A stretch of DNA of 64,000 nucleotides from Glandiceps talaboti (lineage: Eukaryota; Hemichordata; Enteropneusta; Spengelidae), in the NCBI RefSeq assembly GCF_964340395.1, contig NC_135567.1, positions 13,201,591 to 13,265,590 on the forward strand. Direction: 5' to 3'. Positions 42,486 to 53,723 of this stretch are shown in pieces (within the stretch, counting starts at the first letter, position 1; every line of letters begins with the position of its first letter). The notes beneath the pieces were generated by a model. It ran no database searches, was not told where the DNA came from, and saw only the letters and a list, made by a program, of their open reading frames with translations. Made by a program: the position numbers and the translations under genes.

Positions 42486-43015
42486 TCCAATCAGTGACAG
42501 ATTTGTAATGGGTCCACGCCCACAAAAGAATGGCTGAGACAGTTACAATTAGTTTTACATGAAAGGAGTCAATAGATGTATTAGCATAAGGTGTTGCTGC
42601 TCAGAGAGGAGAACCAATGAATTCTCATATTGCCGCTATTGTGATGTAGCGTCTTCAGAAACGACATACGCAGCCAGTGACGACAGAAGCATACGACAGC
42701 AAGCAATTTATCCTAAGGTACTGGACAGCAAGCACTTATATCCTGAGGTATGTACGCACTGCAGCCAAAAGTTTCACATTCCTAAACTTTTTTCGTTAGA
42801 AAACTATCTCCTAGAATATCTCATATGGATATCACACTTCATACCCGCCTGTCAGCAAGGTTAGAATCACACATGTCAATCCCACTCTCTTCATTCGTGT
42901 AGGGTGTTACGCATCCTCTCGGAAGACAAAACATATTTTGAAAATACGCAAAATGTTTCTCTGCCTCTTGGGAGGACCATGGAGGTATATGGGGAGAGAA
43001 CATACGTTAGGTTCT
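42486..43015. repeat. segmental duplication copy 1 (relative at 50228-50830)
   Basis: Shared blocks in order: TCCAATCAGTGACA, TCCACGCCCACAAA, GATGTATTAGCATAA, CTAGAATATCT, CAGCAAGGT.AGAATCAC, TTCATTCGTGTAGGG and CATCCT. Spacing differs by indels. A similar TTACTCCGTCTTCAA block continues at 43560 versus 51385. Confidence 0.7.
42832..42894 (-). CDS. candidate signal-peptide exon, copy 1
   Basis: A short minus-strand ORF encodes MKRVGLTCVILTLLTGGYEV. Its basic N-terminus, hydrophobic core and small residues resemble a signal peptide. It is followed by a possible GTATGA donor inside the ORF. The duplicate at 50664-50720 keeps the frame (MKRMGLTAVILTLLAGG) over 50 nt without indels, while the flanks do not. 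I could not find a convincing second exon in either copy. May be a pseudogene or chance. Confidence 0.3.
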   Translation of the reverse strand: MKRVGLTCVILTLLTGGYEV

Positions 43016-43055
43016 TAGGTTAGGTATCTTTGTCATGAAGGTGGCGCTGGCTAGC

Positions 43056-43547
43056 TGCAATAATTGTAGCGTTTGATGTGATTTTGAGGGCTTTTTCGTC
43101 TGTTTTTGTGCCTTTTTTCGTCCCGACGTTTAACCTGAATCAAACGCTACAATTCCTCTAATGCAAATGCAAATAGACGAGACCACATTGAAAACGTGAG
43201 CGAGGGGTCAGTGTACTACCCGTTTCAAACTGCTGCATGCCTTGCTACATTTGCCGATTTTGACGGAATTGGGGTACCTCTGAACACTTCTTGGGTCTTG
43301 AAGGCTCCGTAATTAATGTTGGCGTTAGGAAATGTCCAATATTTTGCCAGGTGTAAGGCGTAATTTAGCAGAAAAATCCGCCTTACTTTGCGATTCAGAT
43401 CTGATTTGGTTCCGTCTATTTTGCGTTTGCGTTAGAGGAATTGTAGCGTTTGATTCGGGTTAAACGTCAGAATGAAAAAAAAAAAGGCATAAAAACAGAC
43501 GTAAAAGCCCTCAAAATCACACCAAACGCTACAATTATTGCAGCTAG
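43056..43547. mobile_element. foldback element with about 105-bp arms
   Basis: Left arm AGCTGCAATAATTGTAGCGT ... CAAACGCTACAATTCCTCTA and its inverse at 43435-43547. A diverged solo arm follows at 43620-43725 (TTGCAATAATTGAAGCATTT ... CACGCTACTAC). It interrupts the first segmental duplication copy. Confidence 0.82.
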
Positions 43548-44335
43548 GTAATGAATCTCTATCTTACTCCGTCTTCAAGCAGGACTATGTCCATGGTTAA
43601 ATTATTCTTTCATACCTCAAGTCCGTTAGTTGCAATAATTGAAGCATTTGCTGTGATTTTAATGGGTTTTCTGGTTGATTTTGTTCTTTTTGTCATTCCA
43701 TATTTAACTGGAAGCACACGCTACTACACTTCGAAAGCTATGTGTAAAGGAAATTTGTTTGTCTACACCATGAACGAGTTAATCAAGTCTTTTTTTCTAT
43801 TTACATTAAACAATAAAGCTTACATATTTAATTAGCGTCACTACTGTGATAAGCAGACAATCTGCATCACAACAATGCATAGCCTGTCTAGTACTACTAG
43901 TAGTAGTCTATCAGCTAGCCCTCGGATGTTCTTCCGATAAAATACGACACACAGCCGAACAACGCTATCGTACAAGTAAAGTACAATATGTCCATAACGT
44001 TTGTAGACAAGTATGGGAAGCCGTACTTGCATTTGGAAATGTCAACATTCATGTCAGTGCACATCGCTCAGGTTGTCATGGTAATCATATATGCCTCTCT
44101 GATTGCACAATATGACACTCGTTATATATTTTATATTTCCCCTTTTTATATGGGCCTGTATATGAAATATATCGCTTTGATGGAAGTTACTTAACATATC
44201 GGTTTTTGTTGATGTTCCTTTGTTAAATGTGGCTATTATCAGATATGGTTTATCACTCCTGAACGCTATTATAATTTCTGCTGTAGAAACCTCTATTTCA
44301 GAAATGTATGTTTATCTGGTCAGTTTCAGTTATTC

Positions 44336-44430
44336 AGGTTCTTGCCGGTCGGGGGTTATGCCCTCAACGGCGAGAGTCGTTGTAATGGACACTCATTTAT
44401 CATGTGTTTTAAATTTTGACTTCGACGACG
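44336..44430 (+). repeat. duplicated leader-like block (relative at 45075-45165)
   Basis: Both contain TTGCCG.TCGG.GGTTA.GCCCTCAA and end TTTTAAATTTTGACTTC. The second copy directly precedes the ATG of the small secreted-peptide gene. The first has no such ORF after it. Confidence 0.65.
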
Positions 44431-45173
44431 GCTCGGGAAATTACAACTGATATGACATTTTGTATCGATAAAGAATTTGATGTACCTCTATTGTTTAATT
44501 AGAAGTGAAATATTCCATCAGTGATGAATTTTATATATCTGTCATGAGTTTGTAATTGCTGTGTTTTGGATTAGTCAGGACGTTTTTTGCACGTGTCTCC
44601 AAATAAAAGTTTTGTGTCCTTTGTTTCATTTCCGAAGCTCATAATTATGCATAACCTATTGTTATCTTAGGACGCTAGCTCCAGACATGCGATATCAGTG
44701 TCTTGACACCCATGTAAGCTAATGCGATATTCATCTCTTTAAAGTGGGTGTTTGGCGTCATGTACAAACATAGATCCTACACGAAAGGGTCTATGGCACA
44801 AACAACGTCTTGTCAAACCCCAAGCACAGTAATTACAAATTCATGACATACTGTTATGTTCTGGGTGTATCGGTATCTAAGTAGTATAGTCGTTGGACGA
44901 TCAACAGAACGTAAACGATTCTTCATTCCATGGAAGTTTAGTTATACTTCCATGCTCTAACTATCTTTCTAGAATATCAGATTCTAACGAGCTCGGCTGA
45001 GTTAGGAATTACCACATAGGTATAAACGTCACTCACAAATACGCTCATCAGCATGTCAACAGTTGGTTATCCAGATTATTGCCGCTCGGAGGTTACGCCC
45101 TCAAAGACAAGAATCTGGGTAATCGATACTAATTTTTCGTCTGTTTTTAAATTTTGACTTCACATCTTAGAAT

Positions 45174-45486
45174 ATGAGGGCAAAGGTCAGCATCCTGGTT
45201 CTTATAATCATGACGTCAGCGTTCATCGATTATGTATATGCTACTCGCTCCCACCGTAGCAGCGGCAAGGGAAAAAAAGATGATGGTCACTATGGATATA
45301 GATGTGGGTATCCTCAGCAGAAGTGGTTACGCGGGGAACCTTGTCCGGGGTACCATGGTGGTCATGGTGGAGGATATGGACAATATGCAGCTATTGAACA
45401 GCCATTGAGGGCAAAAAAAAGCAGCACTCGTGGTGAAAGAAAAACAATCAGTGGTAGAATTCTAGGAGCGATTTGGCAAAAAGACG
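45174..45486 (+). CDS. candidate small secreted Gly/His/Tyr-rich basic peptide
   Basis: Starts MRAKVSILVLIIMTSAF IDYVYA, a good signal peptide (about 23 aa). The mature part is basic and rich in Gly, His and Tyr, with just two cysteines: TRSHRSSGKGKKDD, YRCGYPQQKWLRGEPCPGYH, GGHGGGYGQY, then RGERKTISGRILGAIWQKD. A GTATGT donor follows at 45487. The unspliced frame runs into AAAC and AT repeats, so the exon probably ends there. One possible next exon starts after TTGCAG near 46398 (FLGNPMLVFKFDF...) but is uncertain. TATAAA at 45021 lies about 150 bp before the ATG. I do not recognise the family; composition resembles glycine-rich antimicrobial or matrix peptides. Confidence 0.45.
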
Positions 45487-45651
45487 GTATGTACTTTGTA
45501 CCACTGGGAGCCCGGAACAATTTTACAAACAAACAAATAAATGAAATAAACAAACAAACAAACAAACAAAATACCTGTAAATGTAAAAAGCACATTAACA
45601 TTTATGTCTATGTAGATATCGGGTATGTATGGCAAACTATCTTGCTATGCT

Positions 45652-45656
<5 letters not shown>

Positions 45657-45721
<65 letters not shown>
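45657..45721. repeat. (AT)n microsatellite
   Basis: About 30 AT units. It accounts for the Tyr/Ile runs in overlapping ORFs on both strands. Confidence 0.97.
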
Positions 45722-45841
45722 CTGCATATATATTATCAAGAAACCATATAGTTCTGACCCAAATATTTTGAAGAGACTAAGCTCCTCTTCATCCAGTTCT
45801 GTCAAACAAATCGAGTATATAGAACCTCAGTGTAAATTTAT

Positions 45842-46305
45842 ATAAACACACAACTGTCCTATATAAAGAGGATTATGGCTAATCTATGCAAATGTCGGAA
45901 ATTCAAACTGTTGTACAGAGCACTAGCTTCTGGGTCTTGTTTTAAGCATTTTTTCTGTGCTCCAAGAAATACACAGGTCATGTATCGTGTACAAATTGTT
46001 TGTGAATGTCGTAGGGTGGTAACTTGATACACAAATTAGTTGAAAAGCAATCTGTTTGTTTCATAGAATGAAAAAATCTTTCAAAATGAGACAAATTCAA
46101 CTGCAAACAGCTGTTTAGATTGTGTGTCACTCAGGATTATTCAAATATGCGGCCTTTGCATGTGAACAACCCAGATATAGGGAATGTTTATATTTTTGGT
46201 GATTACTTGCCAGCGAGTCATCACAAGTTCTCCACCTCCAAGCATACTGTCAGTCATAGGCAAAATAGGCCCAGGCCCAGGCAGTCGTGCCTTTAAGACA
46301 TTTTC
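45842..46305. mobile_element. interspersed repeat family E, third copy (inverted)
   Basis: Reverse complement of the 12605 and 31255 copies, from TATATAAAGAGGATTATGGC to the CCAGGCAGTCG block. Confidence 0.8.
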
Positions 46306-46584
46306 ATTTACTTATGTACTGACCTTCTTTCTTTGTGTATATTTATGATTATTTATTTGTTTGTTTGTTTGTTTGCTTGTTTGTTTCATTACTTGCAGTA
46401 CAGTTCCTAGGCAACCCCATGCTTGTATTCAAGTTTGACTTTTTGTGCAAGTGGTTCATTTCATTCACATAGACCGTAATAAACGGTAGCATTTATTTAT
46501 TTATTTTTTTGAAAAAGAACCCTGTTCCCTTATTTTAATTTCTTTGTTGGGGAATACATTTACCTTTGTCTTTTCTTAAATCAC

Positions 46585-46855
46585 TTCGCGCAAAGTTCAC
46601 GGTATTTATTGCACAGTTGTAGAATACTATATGAAGTCTTTCCTCAGCTCAATTCACACAAGTAAAGTCAACGCTATTTATTCTACAGCTGTAGAATGTT
46701 ATCTTTTCTCAGCTCACGCCACACAAAGTCAACGCTCTTCATTCCAAAGTTGTAGAATGTTATTTTTCCTTGGTTCACTCTACACAAAGTCAATGCTATG
46801 CATTCCATCCACAGTATCAAGAATGCAATGAAGTCTCTCCTTAGCTCACTGCAAG
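46585..46855. repeat. about 68-bp tandem repeat (4 units)
   Basis: The unit contains CAAAGTCAACGCT, ATTCYACAGYTGTAGAATG and TTTCCTCAGCTCA. No coding sequence is recognised from 46.3 to 51.9 kb apart from the signal-peptide-like ORF at 50.7 kb. Confidence 0.8.
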
Positions 46856-47329
46856 CAAACTGTTACAATACTAAATAATCTTTAATGATTTCATTCCCAG
46901 GTCCATTGAAACGTCGAAAGTAGATATCCTCGGGAAGAGAAATTATCCTTGTGGTGACGTAGCCAGGAAGATACTATCTATCTGCATTGCGTAGACAACA
47001 CTTGGAGTTTGCAATCTTGAATCAGGACTATTCTTCCCAGTACACTGTAAACCTAAATATTTTCGCCAATAGAAGAATTTTGTGATTTTGACTATCTTCA
47101 TCTTGTTCTCAAAGACTATTTTTTTACTAATAACCAGAGTGGAACCTTTTTTCATGTATAAGAAGACATTTTAGTTACTACTTACTTTACTGTCTTTATT
47201 TTCCTGCGAAATAAGAGAAATTGGTTTTTAGTAATAAAAAGTGTCAGGTTCATACATTTAAGAAACATTTGTCATTTCAGTACTCGCATTTATTGTCTAT
47301 TTTTCTATTCAATTTATAGTTGTTATTTG

Positions 47330-47680
47330 TGAATTAATAGTAGCCATATGGATGGGGATTAGGTATTTATTCTGAATTTTGAAATCCTAAAACATTTTTA
47401 TCATGGCTTTCTACTTGACAAAATCAATATGAAACAATATTGGCAAAGTCTTAATTTAAGTCCATACATTGCAAAAAGCTAAAACATATGTAAAAAGTTT
47501 GTTATTGTACATACAATAACAAAGATTTTACACATTTATTAATCTTTTGCGATGTACTAAGTTACAAACAAGGACTTGGCATATATTGTTTCACCTTGAT
47601 TGTTCACGAAGGAAATTATGATAAAATTGTTTTATAAAGTAAAATCCAAAATAAATACCTAATCCCCATCAAAATGACGA
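47330..47680. mobile_element. long palindromic MITE family I, most complete copy
   Basis: GATGGGGATTAGGTATTTAT at one end and AAATACCTAATCCCCATC at the other. The centre is TTGTTATTGTACATACAATA A. Practically the whole 340 bp is one imperfect hairpin. Confidence 0.9.
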
Positions 47681-48021
47681 CTAAAGTGATATTTGTCTTA
47701 CAAAGGAAAAAAGTCAGTTGTCTCGAGTATTCATCTAGGGATTTTTAACAACTGTAATTCAGTTTTTTGTTATGTTTTGCATTAAAGTAATTTTGAATAT
47801 TATAAATATTGTGAGGACTTGTCTCTCTACGAATCAAAGTATTGCACCTTTATGGTTAGCCTACCTGCAGATGCGAAGGACTAACGTTTGTACAATATCC
47901 TAAGGACGGAAATTCAAAAAAATCAACATGTTGAAATAAGGTAGTAGTGTTAGTCTTTCTCGTCTACAGAGTAGGCCAATGTACTGTCTAAAACACTATC
48001 AGTTCCATCAAGAACATGTCC

Positions 48022-48276
48022 AATATGGAACTTGCAAACTCGCCATGTTGAATGTTGCATCATGGGAAATGTGGTTATAAATAATACTCAATTAGTATTG
48101 TAAACAATGTTGATACATTGTTTGTCACCACAAATAATCAATTCATAGTTACCCTGACCATTGTGGGGGGTTAATTTGATCAGTAGCTCCAGATTAGGTA
48201 TTACGATAACCACAGATAATCCCATAGTCCTTTGCGTCTGAGCATGCTCAGTCTGGATTGCAGGTTCCCTATTGGG
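48022..48276. mobile_element. MITE family D, inverted copy
   Basis: CCAATATGGAACTTGCA ... TGCAGGTTCCCTATTGG as 17-bp terminal repeats; the body is the reverse complement of 38334-38632. Confidence 0.85.
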
Positions 48277-49839
48277 ACGCGAGCATTGTTGAATGTTTAG
48301 TCTGAGTGTAGCGCACTATTGTCCCTACACGAAAAGTCTAATTTACCCAACTTTACCCACCTGTACATTACCTGTGACCCATTTAACCACCATCTCTGTA
48401 CAGAGGTAATATGAGACGTACTACAACTTCTGACTGTCCCAGGGGAGAAGTCAGCGGGGGGGGGGGGGAATAGAATTAGTCGAAGGTGGAACTTCGTCTC
48501 CTACTCACAACACAACTCATCCTCTGCTTAAGATTTACCTCTGACTTTTCGTACAGTGATGTCACTAGAAGGGTGGTTGCGAAACTCCCTTGTCTTTGAC
48601 ATCCTTTAGTGACTGACCATATACACTTCATAGACAATCATATCAAAACTTGGCTCACTATCCTCCCTTTACGGTGCGATGAAAGACAACGTGTCTTTCG
48701 AAGCCCCTACCGTTATTGAGTTCATGAATATTAATGAGTTAACACCTGGCGGAATATTATCGCTATGTGATTAGGCTTTGAATATTGTAAGGACGGTGTA
48801 TCATATATCTACCTGTGCCAAGTACTAATTACTGTTGGAACCATAGACACTCCGTTGGTGGTGGATCTATGTTGGAACATACTCACATGCAAAACACATG
48901 AGGTTATTCTGAACGAAGTATTCACTGTCACTAGAAGGTGGGTGGGAAGTTCAACAATTCCCCCTATGCTTGGCATCCCACTGTACAAGATTGTACCCAC
49001 ACAACTCTCTCTTTTGTACTGTTGGACATCAGCTCCTTGAAGTCAGACAAATCTCACCTGTGTACAGGATTTTTAAAGAATATTTTTGCCATTTTCAAAA
49101 CGTAGAATTGACACTGATTAGTTTCTGAATACAGTATATGTTTTCATTGGTTCTGGTATCAATGATTTATTGTAGGAGTAACAATTTTAGAAATTTGTCA
49201 ACAGATTTTCTTGAAAGACATGCAAAATATTTTCCACAAAACTAAGGAAAATATATGCACCTGTTTATGTGTTTGCCAAAGATATATATTTATTTGAATA
49301 GGTATGACAAAAGAAATCTACGTACTAAAACTCATCATACACACTGTCTACCCAAGTTATGTTTCATTTACTTGTTAGCACATTTTATGCAAAATTTGGA
49401 ACTTTATTTTGACATATTAATTAAAAGTAATTACTATGCTTACAATGTTGACAAATATGGGTTATTGAAGAAGTTATGAAATAAGGAACTTCCAAGCATA
49501 CCAATCAGAGAGAGTTGTGGGTAAGATATTGCACAGTGCATCCTTGCTTGAGTGACTGAAAGTGAAAGCTGTTCGTATCTACCCTCCCACTGCGACATTA
49601 CACTACCTGTCCTCCCGCCAGATTTGCCTACCCGCTCCCCGCAATTTTCACCAAGATTCCCCTCTCTCTGCTACCCTCTTCCGGTCATATGGCATCTGTC
49701 CACTATTCATTGAAGCCCTAATGTTAAATAATTTACTCAGGATGCTATTTGATATACTCACAACAAAAGTTTCTTCTTCTAGAATATACGTATTGACAGT
49801 TGTTAGTTGACATTAGATTATGCTGCAATCTCAAATTTG

Positions 49840-50105
49840 AAGTCTCGCGAGAAATAGTGGATACGAAAACTGACATCGACTTAAAAGACAATATGAAACT
49901 GTTCTTCCAATCTGTAATGGCTGTACATCTGATGAGAAGAAACATATAACACATAGACCATTTGGAAAACAACGGAAAACATAACTACCTGAACTAGACA
50001 CTCACACCTGAATGATAAAATGAAATAGATTAAATATAAATAAAAAATCTACCTACTCCAGCTATTCTGAAATTGAGCGTAATCGGAACAACACGAATAT
50101 TTTTT
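49840..50105. repeat. interspersed repeat family G
   Basis: AGTCTCGCGAGAAATAGTGG, CTGTTCTTCCAATCTGTAAT and TTGAGCGTAATCGGAAC match the 8800 copy. Confidence 0.7.
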
Positions 50106-50227
50106 AACCTAAGATATAAGACACACATAAGGTCGACATGACGCGAAGCACTATACATAGTTTAATTTGATTGGTTAGCAAAGAGTGAGAGAGTACATCA
50201 CGGACGTCCCCGTTTGAGTATTAGAAT

Positions 50228-50830
50228 AGTCCCATATGTTATCCAATCAGTGACAAACTTGTAATAGCTCCACGCCCACAAATGACTGGCAGTGTATATT
50301 TACTGTAATATGCAAATATTTTTATATGAAAGTAGTCAGCAGATGTATTAGCATAACAGGTGTATTTGATCTGATAGGAGATCTATCGAACCAATGGATT
50401 CTCTCTCAAAGTGGAGCCATTGTGATGTATAGTAGAATGCAAAAGAGTCTAACTTGGCAGCCTCACTCGGCCTTCCACAAATTGACACACCCAGCCTGAA
50501 CACTGCTTTACAGGAGCGCAAATACTTGAGACTAAGGTATGTAAATGCTGTTGATGTTTCTGCGGTGAAAACCTTCACATTCAAAAAACTAGTCGTTAAA
50601 AACCACCGCCTTCTAGAATATCTTTTATTATATTACAATAGAAAAGTCGACTGGAAGTCTAGTTCATACTCCGCCAGCCAGCAAGGTCAGAATCACAGCT
50701 GTCAATCCCATTCGCTTCATTCGTGTAGGGTTTTATGCATCCTCGGGAGACAGAACATATTTTCCGCTGACGATACGAACAATGTTATCTCTGCCTCTTT
50801 GGGGAACATACACGTTGGGTAGCTTTGTGG
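50228..50830. repeat. segmental duplication copy 2 (relative at 42486-43015)
   Basis: This copy also carries ATGCAAAT (octamer-like) and an A/T-rich TATA-like stretch near 50313, after CCAAT and CCACGCCCAC motifs, so it may include a promoter firing rightward. Confidence 0.65.
50664..50720 (-). CDS. candidate signal-peptide exon, copy 2
   Basis: Encodes MKRMGLTAVILTLLAGGV, 18 residues, then a stop, with GTATGA as a possible donor just before it. A CATAAAA about 20 bp upstream could act as a TATA box. Of the differences from copy 1 within the first 50 nt, two are silent and three are replacements, with no indel. Confidence 0.3.
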   Translation of the reverse strand: MKRMGLTAVILTLLAGGV

Positions 50831-51540
50831 TAATTAAGCGGATGTTGGCATATGAGGACGAGAAAATTAATACCGTAATTTTGTGTCGATAATGGCTTTC
50901 ATGTACCTCTGTAGTTTGAATATATTACATCAGTGATGGTATTATAATGCCATACCATATCATCATACCGGATACTTCACAGGAATTGCACAACATTTCA
51001 GAATAATTAATTATAAAGGTAGACATTTAGCTCATGGGTGAAGCGAAAACAAAGAACCGTGTTTCCGATAACACGTTTTAAGAAAATATGTTAGATAGTT
51101 TGAGATTTGATTTGATTTGATATTATCTTATTTGATTTTATCCTTTTAATTGTTTTCATATTTGAAAATTATTGCTTCGACCCAGAATCAGTCAAAATAC
51201 CCCATCTGTTATAATTTAATGAAATATGTACATACATCGCTAAACTGGAGAAATTAAAGAAAATAGAGGAGAAGAAGCCGAGGAATTTCTTATCTGTTTA
51301 TTTTAAATATCAAACAAATGCTTAGGGTCGGGTTACCAGAAACACATTGTTTTATTTTGCCTAACTATATGGTATGGAGTTCGGTCTTGCTCCGTCTTCA
51401 ATACCCATGGCTGAATTATTTCTTTCATTCTCCGAGTGCTACGTTCAGTCCAAACTGATTTATAGTTAATGTGTTACAAATGTGAGGTCGATTCCTTCTC
51501 CGAAAGTCACGAAATCCCATTTAACCAATCCTAATCAGGC

Positions 51541-51840
51541 TAATACTATTAGATGTTCCCAATATTTTTTTTCTTTCTGCCAAGGAAAATGCGAGTGACC
51601 TAAGGGGCCTTTGTCACTATTCGTCTATCGACTCATAGTGACAACCCTTAGGTTACTAGTATTTTCCCGCTGAATACAGAACAATATTGGAGAATAGCAT
51701 AATTATACCAGAGCCAGTGATATCAAAGAAAAATCAGGGAAAGTAAAGGCAAGTTTGAACGTTTTGACTCATATTTCGAACACAACAGAACCAGTGAAGT
51801 AGACACACGTTATCATGACACAGACGCGCATTGTCGCTAT
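51541..51840. mobile_element. foldback MITE family A, copy upstream of the GCYRD gene
   Basis: AGTGACCTAAGGGGCCTTTG ... GACAACCCTTAGGT plus the long right flank also seen at 7095-7390. It ends about 100 bp before the start codon of the next gene. Confidence 0.75.
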
Positions 51841-51959
51841 GTAGAACGACCTGTGAAAATATTCCATATTTTTGGCATACGCATGGTATAATAATTATGA
51901 AAACTTATTATATATCTTATAGATATCTACCACCAATGATACTTATCTGTACAACAATC

Positions 51960-52764
51960 ATGAAGATCGCCCTCTTGTTCATCTTAGTCGGAGTGTTTGA
52001 ATCTCTTGTAGAGGCAGCTGTCGTCAGTAAGTCACCATTTCATTTCAGTATTTTTATGAGTGAATTGTTTCTGGTCAGCGCGTGTATCACTTAAATACCC
52101 CTACGTCAATTTTTTTTCGTGTTTGTCCAGCCCATGGCCGTGTGCAGATCGGGGGGGGGGGGGCACAAAAATAATCCTCCCATACTTCAGTGAAGACAAC
52201 TGCAGAGCTAATCATGAACAAACAAATGGTATCTGCCCTACATACACACTTGCTCTAAAGTACTTGATAAAAAGAATAGTAACTGCCATAAATAGTAGAC
52301 TGAGTGACAGGTTTGTTGAGAATAAAAAAAATCGCGTTGTGGCACCTCTTTAGACAAAATGTCCTGACCAGAAACAATTTTTTATTTTTTATTTTTTATT
52401 TTTATTTTTTTTTTTTTTGGGGGGGGGGGGCTTCGTTGAAAGTAAATAAATTTAAGGGAAATATATGTTGTGTGAATTCACCATGTTTAATTAATAAATA
52501 ATTGAATGTTAAATTAATTGAAATGCGTTTTTTCTTTCACTTTCCCTTATTGGTAGGAAGCTGGCATCCATTGATTTTAGGCGGAAGTGACGTGTGAGAC
52601 TTGCAGATCAACTTCCGTTAAACGTATTGTCGACTGCTTCTATTTATTGTATCATAAATCACATTTAAAAAACACTTAAAGACTTACCTGTTTTCTAAAA
52701 CATTTTGACTGTACAGCGCCTTTGAACTCTTGTCATAGTGGAATTGGCGCTATATAAATTGCAT

Positions 52765-52796
<32 letters not shown>

Positions 52797-53515
52797 AAAT
52801 GTAATATGTTTAACGGAAGTACAGCCCTGGCAAAACACTTGTCACCAATAACCTTATTAATATCGAATTAAAGCTTGCTTTTGGTTTTGAATCCTGTTGC
52901 ATGTTAGTTTGGTTTGCCTCGATGTCTATATATAGTAGTGCTAATTATAATATTCAATATCGAGGCACGGGTTGGATTATACACTTTCAGCTTTAAAGCA
53001 CAGCACTCGCAACATTCAGTCGAGGGAGCTGTTGATGTTAGGGTACAATAGGCCTTTCCAAAATTTGCCATGGTGGCGCTCTACTTCCTGTTTCTGTGTA
53101 CATTGGGGTATACATGATATAGGTTACTCAGTTAATCATAGAACACTGCTGCTTTCCTTGGTGTCTGAACAATATGAAAAACATCCCTGATATACACTTC
53201 TACAGAATACTAATGGACAAAGCTATTAAGAAACAGTACTATGAGGTGATGATACCCCCAATTGGAGTGAGGGCGCTGTATTCTCAATTTCCTGTTTGCA
53301 GTCTGCAACAATTTTAGCAGATGATTCACTTAACTCCTCTTGGTGTACAATATTGAAAAGTCAGTCAGTATATCTAACATATTGAAAATATTTTCTTAAA
53401 ATTGTTCAGTTATTGCTTTCACCTCTCTCCATGCATCTCCACAATCGATTTCTGCAACCTCACCCCCACACACATACATACATACATACATACATACATA
53501 CATCCATCCATCCAT

Positions 53516-53553
<38 letters not shown>

Positions 53554-53689
53554 GCGCATGCATGCATACGTACATGCATGCATACATACATACATATATA
53601 TACATATACGTTATACATACATACATACATATGGATGGACGCATGCACACACACACATACACAGACACACACAGACAGACAGACAGACA

Positions 53690-53723
<34 letters not shown>

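Noticed and set aside
43846-44194. Two short plus-strand ORFs with hydrophobic stretches
   Set aside because: The first has no ATG before its hydrophobic part; neither shows splice context, a family motif or a conserved duplicate.
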